From positions 1-64,000 of the forward strand of contig RSEH01000243.1 in assembly GCA_006503475.1 (NCBI GenBank): a DNA stretch of 64,000 bases, read 5' to 3'. Shown here one piece after another: positions 43,992 through 55,500 of this stretch. The notes under the pieces were generated by a model. That model had not been told where the DNA came from. It saw nothing but the letters and a program-made list of their open reading frames with translations, and searched no databases. Position numbers and translations under genes: made by a program. Source of the stretch: Stentor roeselii (Eukaryota; Ciliophora; Heterotrichea; Heterotrichida; Stentoridae). Each line of letters starts with the position of its first letter. Position 1 is the first letter of the stretch.

Positions 43992-45356
43992 ATGGGCAGC
44001 TGTTGTCATTCGAAGTTAGTTAAAAATATTGAAGTTGCTGAGTACCTTGCTACTGCGGATCTGAAAATTAAAGAAAGGGACAAAAAAGGAAATCATCGTG
44101 GAACTTCTTATGTTAAACTTGAACTCAACCCGCCATCCGACCAAGACTACTCAATCTTCGACATCGGTCCTTACAAATTCAGAGTATTCACCAGTATCAT
44201 TCCAGGGCAAGACCCAAGAGGCGAGTCTAAAAAGCCATGTCAAGACAACTGCGGATTTGCAATAGACTCCGGTATTTTCTTCGGTATTCTTTTCGACGGT
44301 CACGGGAAAGAAGGTCACAAAGTTTCAGAATTCTGCAAAGACTTCATGTTGAGGTTTTTCCTATCAAACCCTGAAAAATTCGAAGAAAATGCAGAAAAAG
44401 CAATAGAAGAAGTAGTCACTCTGGCAGATAAAGAACTACTATCAAGTAAAATCGACATTAAATTCTCCGGAAGTACTGCAGTGGTCATAGTCCTCAAGCC
44501 AGACTCCATCTACATCGGCAGTCTTGGCGATTCCCGAGCAGTTCTAGGAACACTTCCAAAAGACGATTCAGAATCATCAACCATGACAAGTCTCAACACT
44601 GGAAAAGCACTTGAAGCAAAAAATTTCATAAATTCAAAAAAATCCAAAACAAAAAAATCGAAGACTATTTTTTCATCTCGCACTTTAAACTCAGTCGCCT
44701 TGACAATGGACCAGAAGCCAAATCATGAAGAAGAACTGAAACGTATTCGAAAAGCTGGAGGAATTGTTGAAAGAGTCACGAATGACAAAGGTCAAGCAAT
44801 AGGCCCATATCGTATCTGGAGAAGAAGAGGTAATGGCCCAGGTCTTGCCATGTCTCGATCGATGGGCGACACAGTCGCCCATGAAATAGGAGTGATTTCT
44901 ACTCCGATTGTAAGCAGGTTTGATCTCTACCCCGGTGTTGACCAGTTCATTGTCGTCGCTTCTGACGGCATCTGGGATGCGATGGAAAATTCTGATGCAG
45001 TTCATTTTATTGACAGGTTTCGACCTGATTGCTTCTTGTCTGGAAGTGCTTATCCTGCAAGGTCAAATAATTCTTCTATCGCCAGGTTGCTTTGTGAGGA
45101 AGCCAGGGCAAGGTGGCTTCGAATCGTCGAAGAAGAAGATGTCATGATTGATGATATTTCTTGTATTGTCATCGAACTCACTTCTGTTGAACCTGGGAAT
45201 TGTCAAAGTCAATTTAAGGTAAAAGAAAGGAAACTTGAGTCAAGGATCAGCATGACTTTAGAAGATACTGTTAAAAGTGATAATTTGGACCCTGCTAGAA
45301 AAGATATGGTCAGAGGTAGCATTGTAGAGGCAAGTGAGGAGGAATTTGGAGAATGA
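43992..45356 (+). CDS. PP2C-type Ser/Thr phosphatase, probably N-myristoylated (454 aa)
   Basis: ATG at 43992. The first residues, MGSCCHSKL, fit N-myristoylation on Gly2 with palmitoylation on Cys4/Cys5, which would place it at a membrane. All PP2C metal and core motifs are present in order: DGHGKEGH, SGSTAVVIVL, GDSRAVLG, LTMDQKPNHEEELKRI, GLAMSRSMGD, ASDGIWDAM and DDISCIVIEL. These enzymes remove phosphate from Ser/Thr with two Mg/Mn ions held by the Asp residues. A basic Ser/Lys-rich insert of about 50 residues follows GDSRAVL. The gene ends in TGA, the only TGA among the intact genes here, and TAA follows four codons later. The next gene's ATG is 25 bp downstream. Confidence 0.93.
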   Translation: MGSCCHSKLVKNIEVAEYLATADLKIKERDKKGNHRGTSYVKLELNPPSDQDYSIFDIGPYKFRVFTSIIPGQDPRGESKKPCQDNCGFAIDSGIFFGILFDGHGKEGHKVSEFCKDFMLRFFLSNPEKFEENAEKAIEEVVTLADKELLSSKIDIKFSGSTAVVIVLKPDSIYIGSLGDSRAVLGTLPKDDSESSTMTSLNTGKALEAKNFINSKKSKTKKSKTIFSSRTLNSVALTMDQKPNHEEELKRIRKAGGIVERVTNDKGQAIGPYRIWRRRGNGPGLAMSRSMGDTVAHEIGVISTPIVSRFDLYPGVDQFIVVASDGIWDAMENSDAVHFIDRFRPDCFLSGSAYPARSNNSSIARLLCEEARARWLRIVEEEDVMIDDISCIVIELTSVEPGNCQSQFKVKERKLESRISMTLEDTVKSDNLDPARKDMVRGSIVEASEEEFGE

Positions 45357-45381
45357 TCATTTGGATAATATAATAGTTACT

Positions 45382-48300
45382 ATGATATGGACTTTTCTTT
45401 TTTCAGTTCTTGCTGCGGAGGTTAAACAGAACCTTGGAGATGTTTACTTGTTTAGAAATGAAAGTTTTTTAGCAGATTTGCATGATTTTTTTCAAGGCGA
45501 GTTTCTGGAATTCAAGATTGTTCTAGGTGGAGAAAATGAAAATATTATCGGGAATTACAATGTTTCTAACATTCTGAGTTATCCTTGGAAGCCAAATGAT
45601 GAGCAAGTGAAAAAGATTTCATTATTTTCTGAATTTGGCAGCAGTTATGTGATCTGCTCTAGTGGACTGGATATTTACTTTTTTGAGATCGACTTACTTT
45701 CATCAAAAGTAAACTTTAAGCATAATAAAAAAATCCACACAACTCTTATCAATGCAGAGGTGACTTCAGCACGTATTCGCTTTGGAGGAGTGTTTTTAAT
45801 AGTCACAGGTATAGAAAAAATCCAAGATCAAAGTTTTAAAAAAAACTTGCTTTTTCATAGTTATTTAGGAATTGAATTCATTTTGATACCTTCTTGGGAC
45901 TTGAACTATATCGAAGGTCTGTCTATGAATCTTCAAATTTTACCGAATATGGTCTTTTGGGGACAGGTTCAGGGAAAGACTGTTGTTTTTTTAGGGATTT
46001 TTAAAATTAACGAGCTTTCGATCTATCAACAAATTGATCATTATTACAGATATAACTCGAGTCTCAGTTTTGACTTGGAATTAACTGATGTGCTTCTTAA
46101 TGTTCAAAATTTATTATTGCTGCAAAAGGATCTTGGAGTCCTTCATTATGACTCTAATGATTTCGTTTTTTACCAAAAACGCATCATCGTGCTGAGTAGT
46201 TATGGAAACTCTTACAGGTTTAGTAAAAATAACTGGCAAACTGATTCAATTACGGATTTTGGAGTTGTTACTGATTTGGGAATCGTTTTGATTAAATTTA
46301 TTGATTTTAATATTGTAGGTTGTGCTAAATTCAACTTTGAAAGTGATATTGAAGTGATAGTTTTAGATCCTTATTTATTTTTGATGTCGAGTAGTCTTGA
46401 ATCATTAGAAATTTACAAGATTACTCAAAATGATCTTTTCATTCTTTATTCTATTCCCATGAACTGGGCTGAAGGACCTGTCACTCTTGTTAAGTCAACT
46501 GTTGGATACGTGATAATAAAAGAAACAAATTCAACTATCGACTTTTTTTACTTGAATTTCACTGAAAAATATTTAAATGTTGCTGCTGAATACAACACTT
46601 CCCTCGTCATCCAAGCAAAAGATGCAAAATCTGCAGTGAATTCCACTTTAAATATTTTTGTATTGGAAGACTTGTACAGGCCTTACCAGATTTTTAATTA
46701 TCGAAAGACTGACATCGCATCATTGAATCAAATCGTGTATCTTAATAAATTGATTCAAAAAGTTGAGTTTAAATTAAGTTCGGTATTGACTGGATGGCAG
46801 GTATCTTTCGATGTTTCTCGTTATGAAATTCAAGGTTTTGAAATTGATACTAAACTTATTCCTCCTGTGACTTTCTTAGATGGACAAACTTTAAATAAAC
46901 AATATCAGAACATTATTTATAATCAAAATCTTTATTCTATTGATGAAGATGGGGTTTACTTAAATGAAAAATTAGTATATAATAAAAAAAATCCAAAAAA
47001 TATCATTTTAGGAATTGAAAATGTGCAGGTCTTATATTCAAATTATATAGTTTTTTTTTCTCCTCAATTGGAAGTGCTGCAAAAAGTATTAATTGATGTT
47101 GATTGTGATGTAGTTTTTAAATTCATTGAAATTTACACTTTTTGTGCTGATTTAAAGAAACTTCTGATAATTCATGATTTTCAGATTGTCGGAAAATATG
47201 AACTAGAAGATATGATAAAACATGAAAAGTTAATTGATATCGGTTACTTATACTCTTTAGACACCTACGCTAATTATCTATATGTTCTTTCTGATGAATC
47301 AGTCACTTATATATTCCATACAGATTTAAGATACACTATTCAAAGCAAAATAAAACTGAAAGCAACATTCATAATCGCAACAATCCACTATCTTTACACC
47401 ATCGGAAACGAAATTCAAGTTTTCGACCTGTACTTAAAAGGACTTGTAAAAGTCATTCCTCTTCCAGACCCACCAGTTTTTGTTTGGAATTCATTTGATA
47501 CCCTTTACATCAAGACCTTTAATGACTTCTTAGTCATCAATGGACTTGCGCCTATCATTCAAAGTTTGGTTTTTATTCAAGAAAATTATTCTTGTGACCT
47601 TCATCAATCAGGGTTTAATATCATTTTTACAGTATGCAACAACATAGCGAATTTTTTCCGTGATTCTTGTCTTTCTGATTGTTACACGAAATGCGATATT
47701 ATGTATACTGTGATCAATTCAAGTGCTGTTGATGTAGGAACAACTGTAAGCGTTGTTAAAACAGAAGTCTCATCTCCTACTCTTTCCTTTGTTTTTAACA
47801 CAACTTTTGATATCTCTACTTACTCAATTTATTTGTTTTTTGATGAGAAGTCAATTGATAGAAATACTTTTAGCATTGATTACGACAAGTCTCTGACATT
47901 GCCTTTAAGTCGAAATTTTTTAGGCTTTAATCTTGACTTTAGTTTGTATATCAACAATACAATTGTAGATAAAATGTTTGACTGGGTTTCATTGAATCCT
48001 CGAGTATTGAAAAATGGAGAATTGCCTCCTTCACATCAAAATTTTATAGATCATGACGCGATCCGAGGTACTGAAAACGTCTTTTTTTTAACAAATTCTT
48101 CAATAGAGATCTATAAAATTTCTTTCAATTACGAGATAAACAACTCTTCAACCCCTCCTCCAGTCTTCGTAAAAAGTATCCCTTTATCACTGATATTAAA
48201 ACCTCAAAGTAACTGTTCTTCAATAGACTACATCTCAACATATAAAGACCAGTCTTTATTTATTTTAGTTTGTTCTCGTTTATATAACATAAGCGAATAT

Positions 48301-49551
48301 TATGATGGTAATCAAAAGAACTACTCTTTAGCAAAATCCACTTTGACTTTTCTACAAATAAATATTTATGATCTGACAATTTCAAATTTTACTAAAATCG
48401 GAACTGACCATGAGGTTCAATGGATTCATGTTGTAACCTCTTCGCCTATTTGCTTTGTTATTATTTGTCTTGATAGTCGAATTATGCAGACTATGGAGAC
48501 GATAACGAATAACAATGCATATATTTACAATGCTTCTTGGAAGGGAACGGTTAGCATACAATTATTGAATGTGGTTAATTTTTATTCTTTAAGTTTGTCG
48601 AACTTTCAAGTCACTTGTGCTGATGGTATTTATTTTTCATCTGAGGATTGTGAATCTTCGATCACTCTTTATGCTTATTTGAGTGATAAACTATTTGGAC
48701 TTAGGGTGGTTAAAATCACTAAAGATTCGGTAGAATTACTTAGCAATCTTGAGTATAGTAAAGCTGAACTTTTAACTTCTGTTGGAGTCTGTGGTAACTC
48801 GTTGTTTGTGTTAAGTGCTTACACATATATTGATCAATACTTCATAGATAAAAACTTCCTACCTAAGTTTTACATCACTTTTCAACCAAGTTATGATGGA
48901 GGATTCGTAGGAGTAAACTCAGTAATTTCATGCTCTACATACTACAAACCAAGATACCTAGCAATCTATTTATTCTCAGCTGCAAACAACTCCTACCAAA
49001 TGCGACTTGTAGACCTCCAAGTGAATCTTTACTCATCATATATAAAATTCATAGATATCCCTGCTTCCACCAACCTGAACTACAAAGGACAAAGTCTTTT
49101 CATCACTGAAAATCTTATAACAGTTCTTGGAGCATCACAAGGAATGTTTTCCACTTATTTAATATCTGACCTTCAGATGACTTTTCCAGTAATGAACTAC
49201 TCTCAGTACAAAAAAATGAAAAATCAACTGGGAAGTAACAAATTTAACTTAAAAATCATCTACTCCAACCAATACAACAAGAAAAGTTCAAGTAACTATC
49301 TGGTAACTCGATTAGGTCCTGACGATAACGATGACGATGGTGACGGTTCAAGTGCTAAACTATGGTGGTTATGGGTAGTCTTCTCTATAGTCGCCTTGAT
49401 TCTCAGCATTGTAACTTTTACCCTCTACAAAAAGTACTTCGGACGTAAAAAAAATCAACAAGAAATATCATCTAAAAGTTTAATTTCAACAGTCGAATTA
49501 AATCGAAGAGGAAGAATGTCTTTAATGACAAGTAACGAAATGATAAACTAG
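45382..49551 (+). CDS. Giant type I membrane protein with large ectodomain (1,389 aa)
   Basis: The best start is the ATG at 45382, because it opens a signal peptide (MIWTFLFSVLAAEVKQ); the open frame upstream overlaps the PP2C gene. The ectodomain of about 1,300 residues is beta-rich with many N-glycosylation sites (NES, NVS, NSS, NNS) and a Cys cluster near residue 770 (CLSDCYTKCDIM). Before the single membrane span there is an acidic linker (DDNDDDGDGSS). The span covers about residues 1326-1350 (WLWVVFSIVALILSIVTFTL), and a cytoplasmic tail of about 40 residues follows. This layout fits a cell-surface or lumenal protein, perhaps an adhesion or sorting receptor. I do not recognise the family. 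It converges on the polymerase gene with 36 bp between stops. Confidence 0.8.
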   Translation: MIWTFLFSVLAAEVKQNLGDVYLFRNESFLADLHDFFQGEFLEFKIVLGGENENIIGNYNVSNILSYPWKPNDEQVKKISLFSEFGSSYVICSSGLDIYFFEIDLLSSKVNFKHNKKIHTTLINAEVTSARIRFGGVFLIVTGIEKIQDQSFKKNLLFHSYLGIEFILIPSWDLNYIEGLSMNLQILPNMVFWGQVQGKTVVFLGIFKINELSIYQQIDHYYRYNSSLSFDLELTDVLLNVQNLLLLQKDLGVLHYDSNDFVFYQKRIIVLSSYGNSYRFSKNNWQTDSITDFGVVTDLGIVLIKFIDFNIVGCAKFNFESDIEVIVLDPYLFLMSSSLESLEIYKITQNDLFILYSIPMNWAEGPVTLVKSTVGYVIIKETNSTIDFFYLNFTEKYLNVAAEYNTSLVIQAKDAKSAVNSTLNIFVLEDLYRPYQIFNYRKTDIASLNQIVYLNKLIQKVEFKLSSVLTGWQVSFDVSRYEIQGFEIDTKLIPPVTFLDGQTLNKQYQNIIYNQNLYSIDEDGVYLNEKLVYNKKNPKNIILGIENVQVLYSNYIVFFSPQLEVLQKVLIDVDCDVVFKFIEIYTFCADLKKLLIIHDFQIVGKYELEDMIKHEKLIDIGYLYSLDTYANYLYVLSDESVTYIFHTDLRYTIQSKIKLKATFIIATIHYLYTIGNEIQVFDLYLKGLVKVIPLPDPPVFVWNSFDTLYIKTFNDFLVINGLAPIIQSLVFIQENYSCDLHQSGFNIIFTVCNNIANFFRDSCLSDCYTKCDIMYTVINSSAVDVGTTVSVVKTEVSSPTLSFVFNTTFDISTYSIYLFFDEKSIDRNTFSIDYDKSLTLPLSRNFLGFNLDFSLYINNTIVDKMFDWVSLNPRVLKNGELPPSHQNFIDHDAIRGTENVFFLTNSSIEIYKISFNYEINNSSTPPPVFVKSIPLSLILKPQSNCSSIDYISTYKDQSLFILVCSRLYNISEYYDGNQKNYSLAKSTLTFLQINIYDLTISNFTKIGTDHEVQWIHVVTSSPICFVIICLDSRIMQTMETITNNNAYIYNASWKGTVSIQLLNVVNFYSLSLSNFQVTCADGIYFSSEDCESSITLYAYLSDKLFGLRVVKITKDSVELLSNLEYSKAELLTSVGVCGNSLFVLSAYTYIDQYFIDKNFLPKFYITFQPSYDGGFVGVNSVISCSTYYKPRYLAIYLFSAANNSYQMRLVDLQVNLYSSYIKFIDIPASTNLNYKGQSLFITENLITVLGASQGMFSTYLISDLQMTFPVMNYSQYKKMKNQLGSNKFNLKIIYSNQYNKKSSSNYLVTRLGPDDNDDDGDGSSAKLWWLWVVFSIVALILSIVTFTLYKKYFGRKKNQQEISSKSLISTVELNRRGRMSLMTSNEMIN

Positions 49552-49587
49552 TTATTAAAATTATCACCCTTCATTAATAATACAACA

Positions 49588-52500
49588 TTAAAACAATTTC
49601 GTTAGAATCGGGGCAATTATTTCTTCCAAGTATCGAAACCCATGAAAACTAGCGACTTCTAAAACAAGTCCAATAAACCTCGAAAACTCTTCCTTGCTTC
49701 TAGTCGGGTGGAACTTTCCACTACAAGGACAAAGGCGATTCAAGAACCCCCCTCTATTCATCTTACACTTACCACATTTCAAATCTTGCATTTGAAATTC
49801 CCTAATTCGATTTTTCATCAAAACAACTAATTTTCTCTCAAATTCCCTTCTGTCCAATTCTCCATTACACAAAGAGCATTTCCAAATTCCATTACTAATC
49901 ATAGGGTCTTTACAAAAGTCAATATCTCTTGTATAAACACATTTCTTACAAATAATTTCAGGAATAACCAGCGCTGCACAGGGCTCGACGAAGACTGACT
50001 CTCCTGAAAAGTTGCTGAATCCTACAAGTTTAAATAAATTTTTCTGTAAAGTAAGAACTTCTGGCAGTATATCCGCTTCAAGTGCAAGAATATGAGTGAC
50101 GATCTTGATAAATTCAAGCGGAGGGTACTGTGATAAGAACTGGGCACCGACCTTTACAGGGAACTCGAGACCTTCTGACCTTTTAAGACTTTCAAGGATG
50201 TCAAACAACTGTTGAGACATTTCCTTTGAAATCGTTTCTTTCAGCCACCCGATGATAATTTGTCGGTCACTATCAGGAGCTTCTACTAAAATCGAATGAA
50301 TCCCTTTCAAGACCTGTGCAATGACAACCAGACAAATGTTTTTCAAGTCTTCAGGCAACAAGTCAAGCATTTGAAAATTTGAAGAAATTTTCAACGTCGA
50401 GTCAGGAGAAGCAGGAATTCCAGCAAAATTGTAAATGTCTTTAAAAATCAACACTCGCCAAAACCGCGCAATGTACAATGACAGGTAATTAAAAGTCGAA
50501 TTGTTAGAAATCGACCGAATGATGAACTCGCAATAATTCGACGCATCTGAAAAGTTATCCTTGCAAGTTGAAATAATAAGTTTATCTGAATGTGCATAAA
50601 TTATTTTCGCGTTAAGATTTCGCATTTCACCCAATAAATAATTAAAGCAACTCTGAGTCTGCTTGTGAATTGCCAGGTGAAGAAGAGGGTCATACATTTT
50701 AGAAGAATGAGAAGTAAGCCACCTGTAACAGTGCATGATTAGTTTATCTGCGAATTCATTGTTGTGGATTTTTACGTCTTCGATCCAGATCTCTAACATG
50801 CTTCTTACCTTGCGAAAGGCGTTGAAACAAATAGAACGTTCGTCATTTGGGTTGTTTTCGATGACTTCTCCGGAACTGAGAAGTTTGTAGCAAAGAATGG
50901 TGTTTACTTGAAGTACGCCTAAGTCGAATTCAGCGACGTAGTCTGAGTAAAAACCTGGGACTTGACATTCGATACTTGAAAACTCGTCGTTTTCGATTAT
51001 GAATTTTTCGTCAGAGCCCATGTCGGCTGTTCCTTCTTCGCTCCACCAAATCAGGTGGTTGTTGTTTTTTAAACTTCTTGCAAACATCACGTCTGCCACG
51101 AAGATTATTGAGTCTTGTGGAAGGTTGCCTATTGGAATACCTGAATAGAGAGCTAAACCGATTTGAGAACTGATGAACTCGGATGAGTCTTGGAAGGTGG
51201 ATATTATGTGATGAAGACCCAGTCTTTGCCAGTCTAATGCTGGCAGGTCATAATTATTCATCTTTAAATTGATAACAGGATAATCATTAACCAAACATCC
51301 AATATATTTCCTAATCTCCTTCAACGATTGACAAGCAGACAAATAAACAATAGCCGACTTATTCTGATCTTTCAACAACTTATCAATCAATCTCATAAGC
51401 TGATCCTCCCGTTTAGGATAAGTAGTATTAACAACCCAAGCACTATCCTGAATCATTTCCCTAAAAACCCTTTGCAAAGAAGGTTTATCACCCTGTCCAG
51501 GCATGACAACAAAAACATCAGCATTCTTCGCAGCAGGTTGAAAAACAGCCCAAACACTTCTAACTCCAGTATGCAACTGAAAAACAAAAACCTGGTTCAA
51601 ACTAGCCAAATTTCCCAAATACCGCGAGTCATGTTTAACCTCAAAATCCTCTAAATTAAAAACATGTCCCAATACATTTCCCTTTGCCTCTAAAATATGT
51701 TCCAACAGTTCAGCCCTCGGCCTGACAACTGAATGAATTTTCAACAAAGCTAAGATTTCACAAGGCACACTTGTTTCATAGATGCCTTCAATGTTCGAAT
51801 CAGCCAAAGCATTAGTAAGTAAAAATTTTTTCTCTTCATATTCGCCCTCGTTCATTGAGTACTGATATAAAAAGTTACAGGACTTATCATGAGGCAAGGT
51901 GAATTTCACTTGTTTAAACGCGGGGTTATCACGAGAAGTACGACTTGCAATAAAAATCTCTCTTTTTACTTCAAGCGCAACACAATGAAGTTCTTTAAAT
52001 TCAGTAAAAACCCACATCTTAAAAATCCCAGGTTCATTAGACTGGTAAACTCCGATGACATGCCAAGAACTATATAAAAGTCCTCTATCTTTACTTTTCA
52101 GGTACTTTGAAATAGAAGTTGCAGGCTGTTCCTTTACTTTTCCTTCTTTTATCAACTTGGCAAGTGCCAAGTTGTACTTTCGCCTCTGAATCCAGGCAGG
52201 CTTCTGGACTTTGACCCATCCTTCAAAGTCCTTCACAATAGACGGAGGGTTCTTCACTTCAATCAAAGCCGGCATCGCCGGCTTCATCGGTTCATAGTCT
52301 TCAATATCACGAATCACAGGAGGGCAATAATCAACTTTTTGAAAAATTGACCTGATACTTACTTGCTTCAAGTTACTATTAGAGTCAGTCGCTCTTTTTT
52401 TCAGCCAGTCAGGTAAAGGTATTCTAGGACAAGGATTTTGAACTTTTTGTAACGTTGCTGGAATTGTGATGATTTTTTGAATACAACTCGCGAGACGTTC

Positions 52501-55500
52501 TTTGTAGTAGTCCCAGTCGATGACTGATTGAAAACTGAATTTATCTATTTTTTTAGAGTCTGAGTCTTTAAGCCAGTTTTTTAGGTATTTATTTTTTTCA
52601 GCTTCTGGAAGAAGGAATATCACAGCAGGAATCGCTCTTTCGGTTACTGGAGAACCTATAGGCTTTTGAGAGATTAGGATTTTACAGTTGAGGCCTTTGT
52701 CTTTTATTATTTCATTTCCGAGCATTTCTCCGAGTCTTTTTGCGACTGTGATTGAAAGAGACTTTTGAGAACCGTATTCTTCTACTGCTTTGCTTAAAGT
52801 GCGATTTTCACAGAGGAGGTCGATTAACTCGTCTATGTCGATTCCTTGGCCACGGTACTCGAGGATGTCCCACCATTTATCTGCTACGGACCCTGCTGCT
52901 TTGAAACATTCATTTAAAGAGGTACCCGCGAGGAATGTGTCGAATATTTCTTCTTGGAAGACTTTTATTAGTTTTAGTTCACCTTTTCTTTTTAGTTCAA
53001 AACCTTTTAATTCTGTCATTTTGCCTGAGTGGTTGAAAACTGCGTATCTTTTTTTTAGCATTTTGTTTTCTTCGGTTGATGCTGGGATTATCATTGCTCG
53101 ATATGGACCGTCGATTTCGAAGAAAACTGACATCTCGGTTCTGATGTGGTAGTTCCCGTCAATCAGATCCTGATACTGATCATTTTTAAACTCATCATAA
53201 ATCAACAAGTTGAGCATACTACAAGGATAACTCATAAAAAGTTTCTTTCCCGAATGAGTAACAATAGTGAAATTCTCCGGAAACCCAGAAGGTAACATAC
53301 ACCAGATGCCATCAGTATCAAGTTCAAGTGGTTTTCCAATTTGTTCAACAAGTTCCCTAGACCTGGTAATAATATTAGCACCCATATGAGTGACCATTCC
53401 AGCCATTTCCATCGAGTACCACCGAGCACCTTTTCTCATGACATATCCATAGAAAGAGTTCAAAATGATTTTATGTGCAAGCTGAAGACTTTCAAACAAA
53501 GTCATCCGTTCTTCAGCCTCTTTGCATCCGAGTACATCGCCTTTCCCTGCAGCTTCTTTCATACTATTTCCAGCGACTTTGACAAGATTTTTATATTCAT
53601 ACCTCCTGTCTCTGAAGTCACGGACAGTATCGACGTAGAAGCTATTTTCTCTCATACAGACCGTATCAGATTTTAGTTCTTTTTTCGTGGTGTGCATTGT
53701 GTTATAGGCTTTTTTGCAGTAGTCCTTTACTCGTTCCTTGATCTTCAAATGCTGCTCCTCAACAGGTAACTTTAAAAAAGAGACTCCGTTGAAAATATCT
53801 TGTTCCAACTGAGACTTGATTCCTTCATATTCCCCTTTTTTTAAAGGAAACAACTCACCTCTCCATTCCCAGTTCAAAGGCCGTTTACATCTGTTATCGC
53901 CTGAGTTAAACAAGCAAGACGAGCAGTTGACTTCATTGACAATCGCAGTGGGTTGAAGGCGGTTAGACAAGATGATATTCGGGTACATTGCAGCGACATC
54001 AACATGGTAAATCAAAGGTCTTACTTCACTAGACGAGTTTTCCTTAATCTGCTCTAAGGCCTGAATGATTTTCATGCGAATTTCCGCCCGATTCGAAATT
54101 TCCATCGGGTCAGTCTTCTGTTCGACCTGTGCACAGAAGTCAATGGTAAGGTCGACCTGTTCAATAAGTCTTTGATATGTATTAGAATTTAATTTAAACT
54201 TGACAGGAATATCACTTCTATAGACCCCGACCTGAAGGCACTCGACATGTCCTCCAATGTAAGTTTCAGACTCAATCAAATTTCCATTATAAAATTTTTC
54301 CCGTTGTTCAACAGTCTTATTAGGAAAGACGATATTTCTCGAGTAAGCCTTTGCCATGAGAAGGTCTTCACAAAGTGTACCTGATCCTTTTCGCAAGATA
54401 TCATCAGGGCAAAGGGGGATGATCGTGCTGAGGGCGAAGATGAAATCGTGTATCATTTTTTTATAAAGGTAAAAAGTGGCAACTGCATCTGAGACTGAAT
54501 AAGCTGCAAGGTCGTTTGGCCTTTCTTTGGCGTAAGGCACCATGTCTTCTGGGTCAAGTTCGACTGGATCGTACCCGAGTTTCGCTTTTGTCACTTTTTT
54601 TAAACCATGAGAACCTTGCGGCAGGTACGCGTCTCGCTTTACCCAGTAAATACAGTCCATGTGAACTGAACAACGACCTTTGTACTCTTCTTGGTCCTCA
54701 TAAATTCCTATTTCTCGTTCCATGTCAATTCCACATTTCTTACTACGTGTGTGAATATAGGGCCAGTCGAAGAAGTCACCGTTAAAAGTCACGAATATCA
54801 CTGGACGAGTTTCTTTTATATGATCGAAAAAACGACGGATTGCTGCAGATTCACTTTCTTCATTGAAAACTTGGAACTTTCCCTCGTATTCTGACTTTGG
54901 AGTGTACTCGAAGTCGTCGATGTTGCCTGAGATTATCTCACGATTAGTAATCAAAAAACCCTGGCCGTCAATCATATAAGAAATCATCATAATCGGGTCT
55001 CTTTCAGCAACTGGAAACTTCAAAGGCAATTTAAAAGTTTCTAAGTCAAAAGCAAGAACCCTAAGATTCGGATTCACTAATTTTTCAGGCATGAGCTTCA
55101 AAGTAGGCTGGGTATTTCTAAAGCTAACACAATACCAAAGCCCACATCGAATATCAAGGTCGATACAAACTCGAGTATAATAAATAACATCATGTTCTCG
55201 AGTGTCTTCAATGGCTTCTAAGTAGTCTTCGTAATTTTCCTTTTTACCTGGTCGGATCTTTTGACGTATTTTGTTTCTTGTCGCTGTTAAGTCCTGCACG
55301 TTTTTAAATGAAAGTTTTATGTAGCGAGTTGTGAGACCTGATAAGTGGTTCGGTCGGCTTAGGTCGACTTTTTCAACTTCTTCGATTTTTGTGATTGAGC
55401 CGCCGAAATGCTTGGAGATTGCGTTTATTACTTCGGAACGAACATCTTCACGCGCTAATACGTAAAAGTAAGGCTCGTATTTCAAGTGACATTTGAAGAT

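Noticed and set aside
45334-45381. Upstream GTG start of the giant membrane protein, overlapping PP2C
   Set aside because: The ATG at 45382 begins an excellent signal peptide; the upstream codons are just the tail of the PP2C gene in another frame.
51328-53676. Plus-strand frames of 60-120 codons opposite the polymerase gene
   Set aside because: Shadows of the polymerase gene; they lack domain signals.
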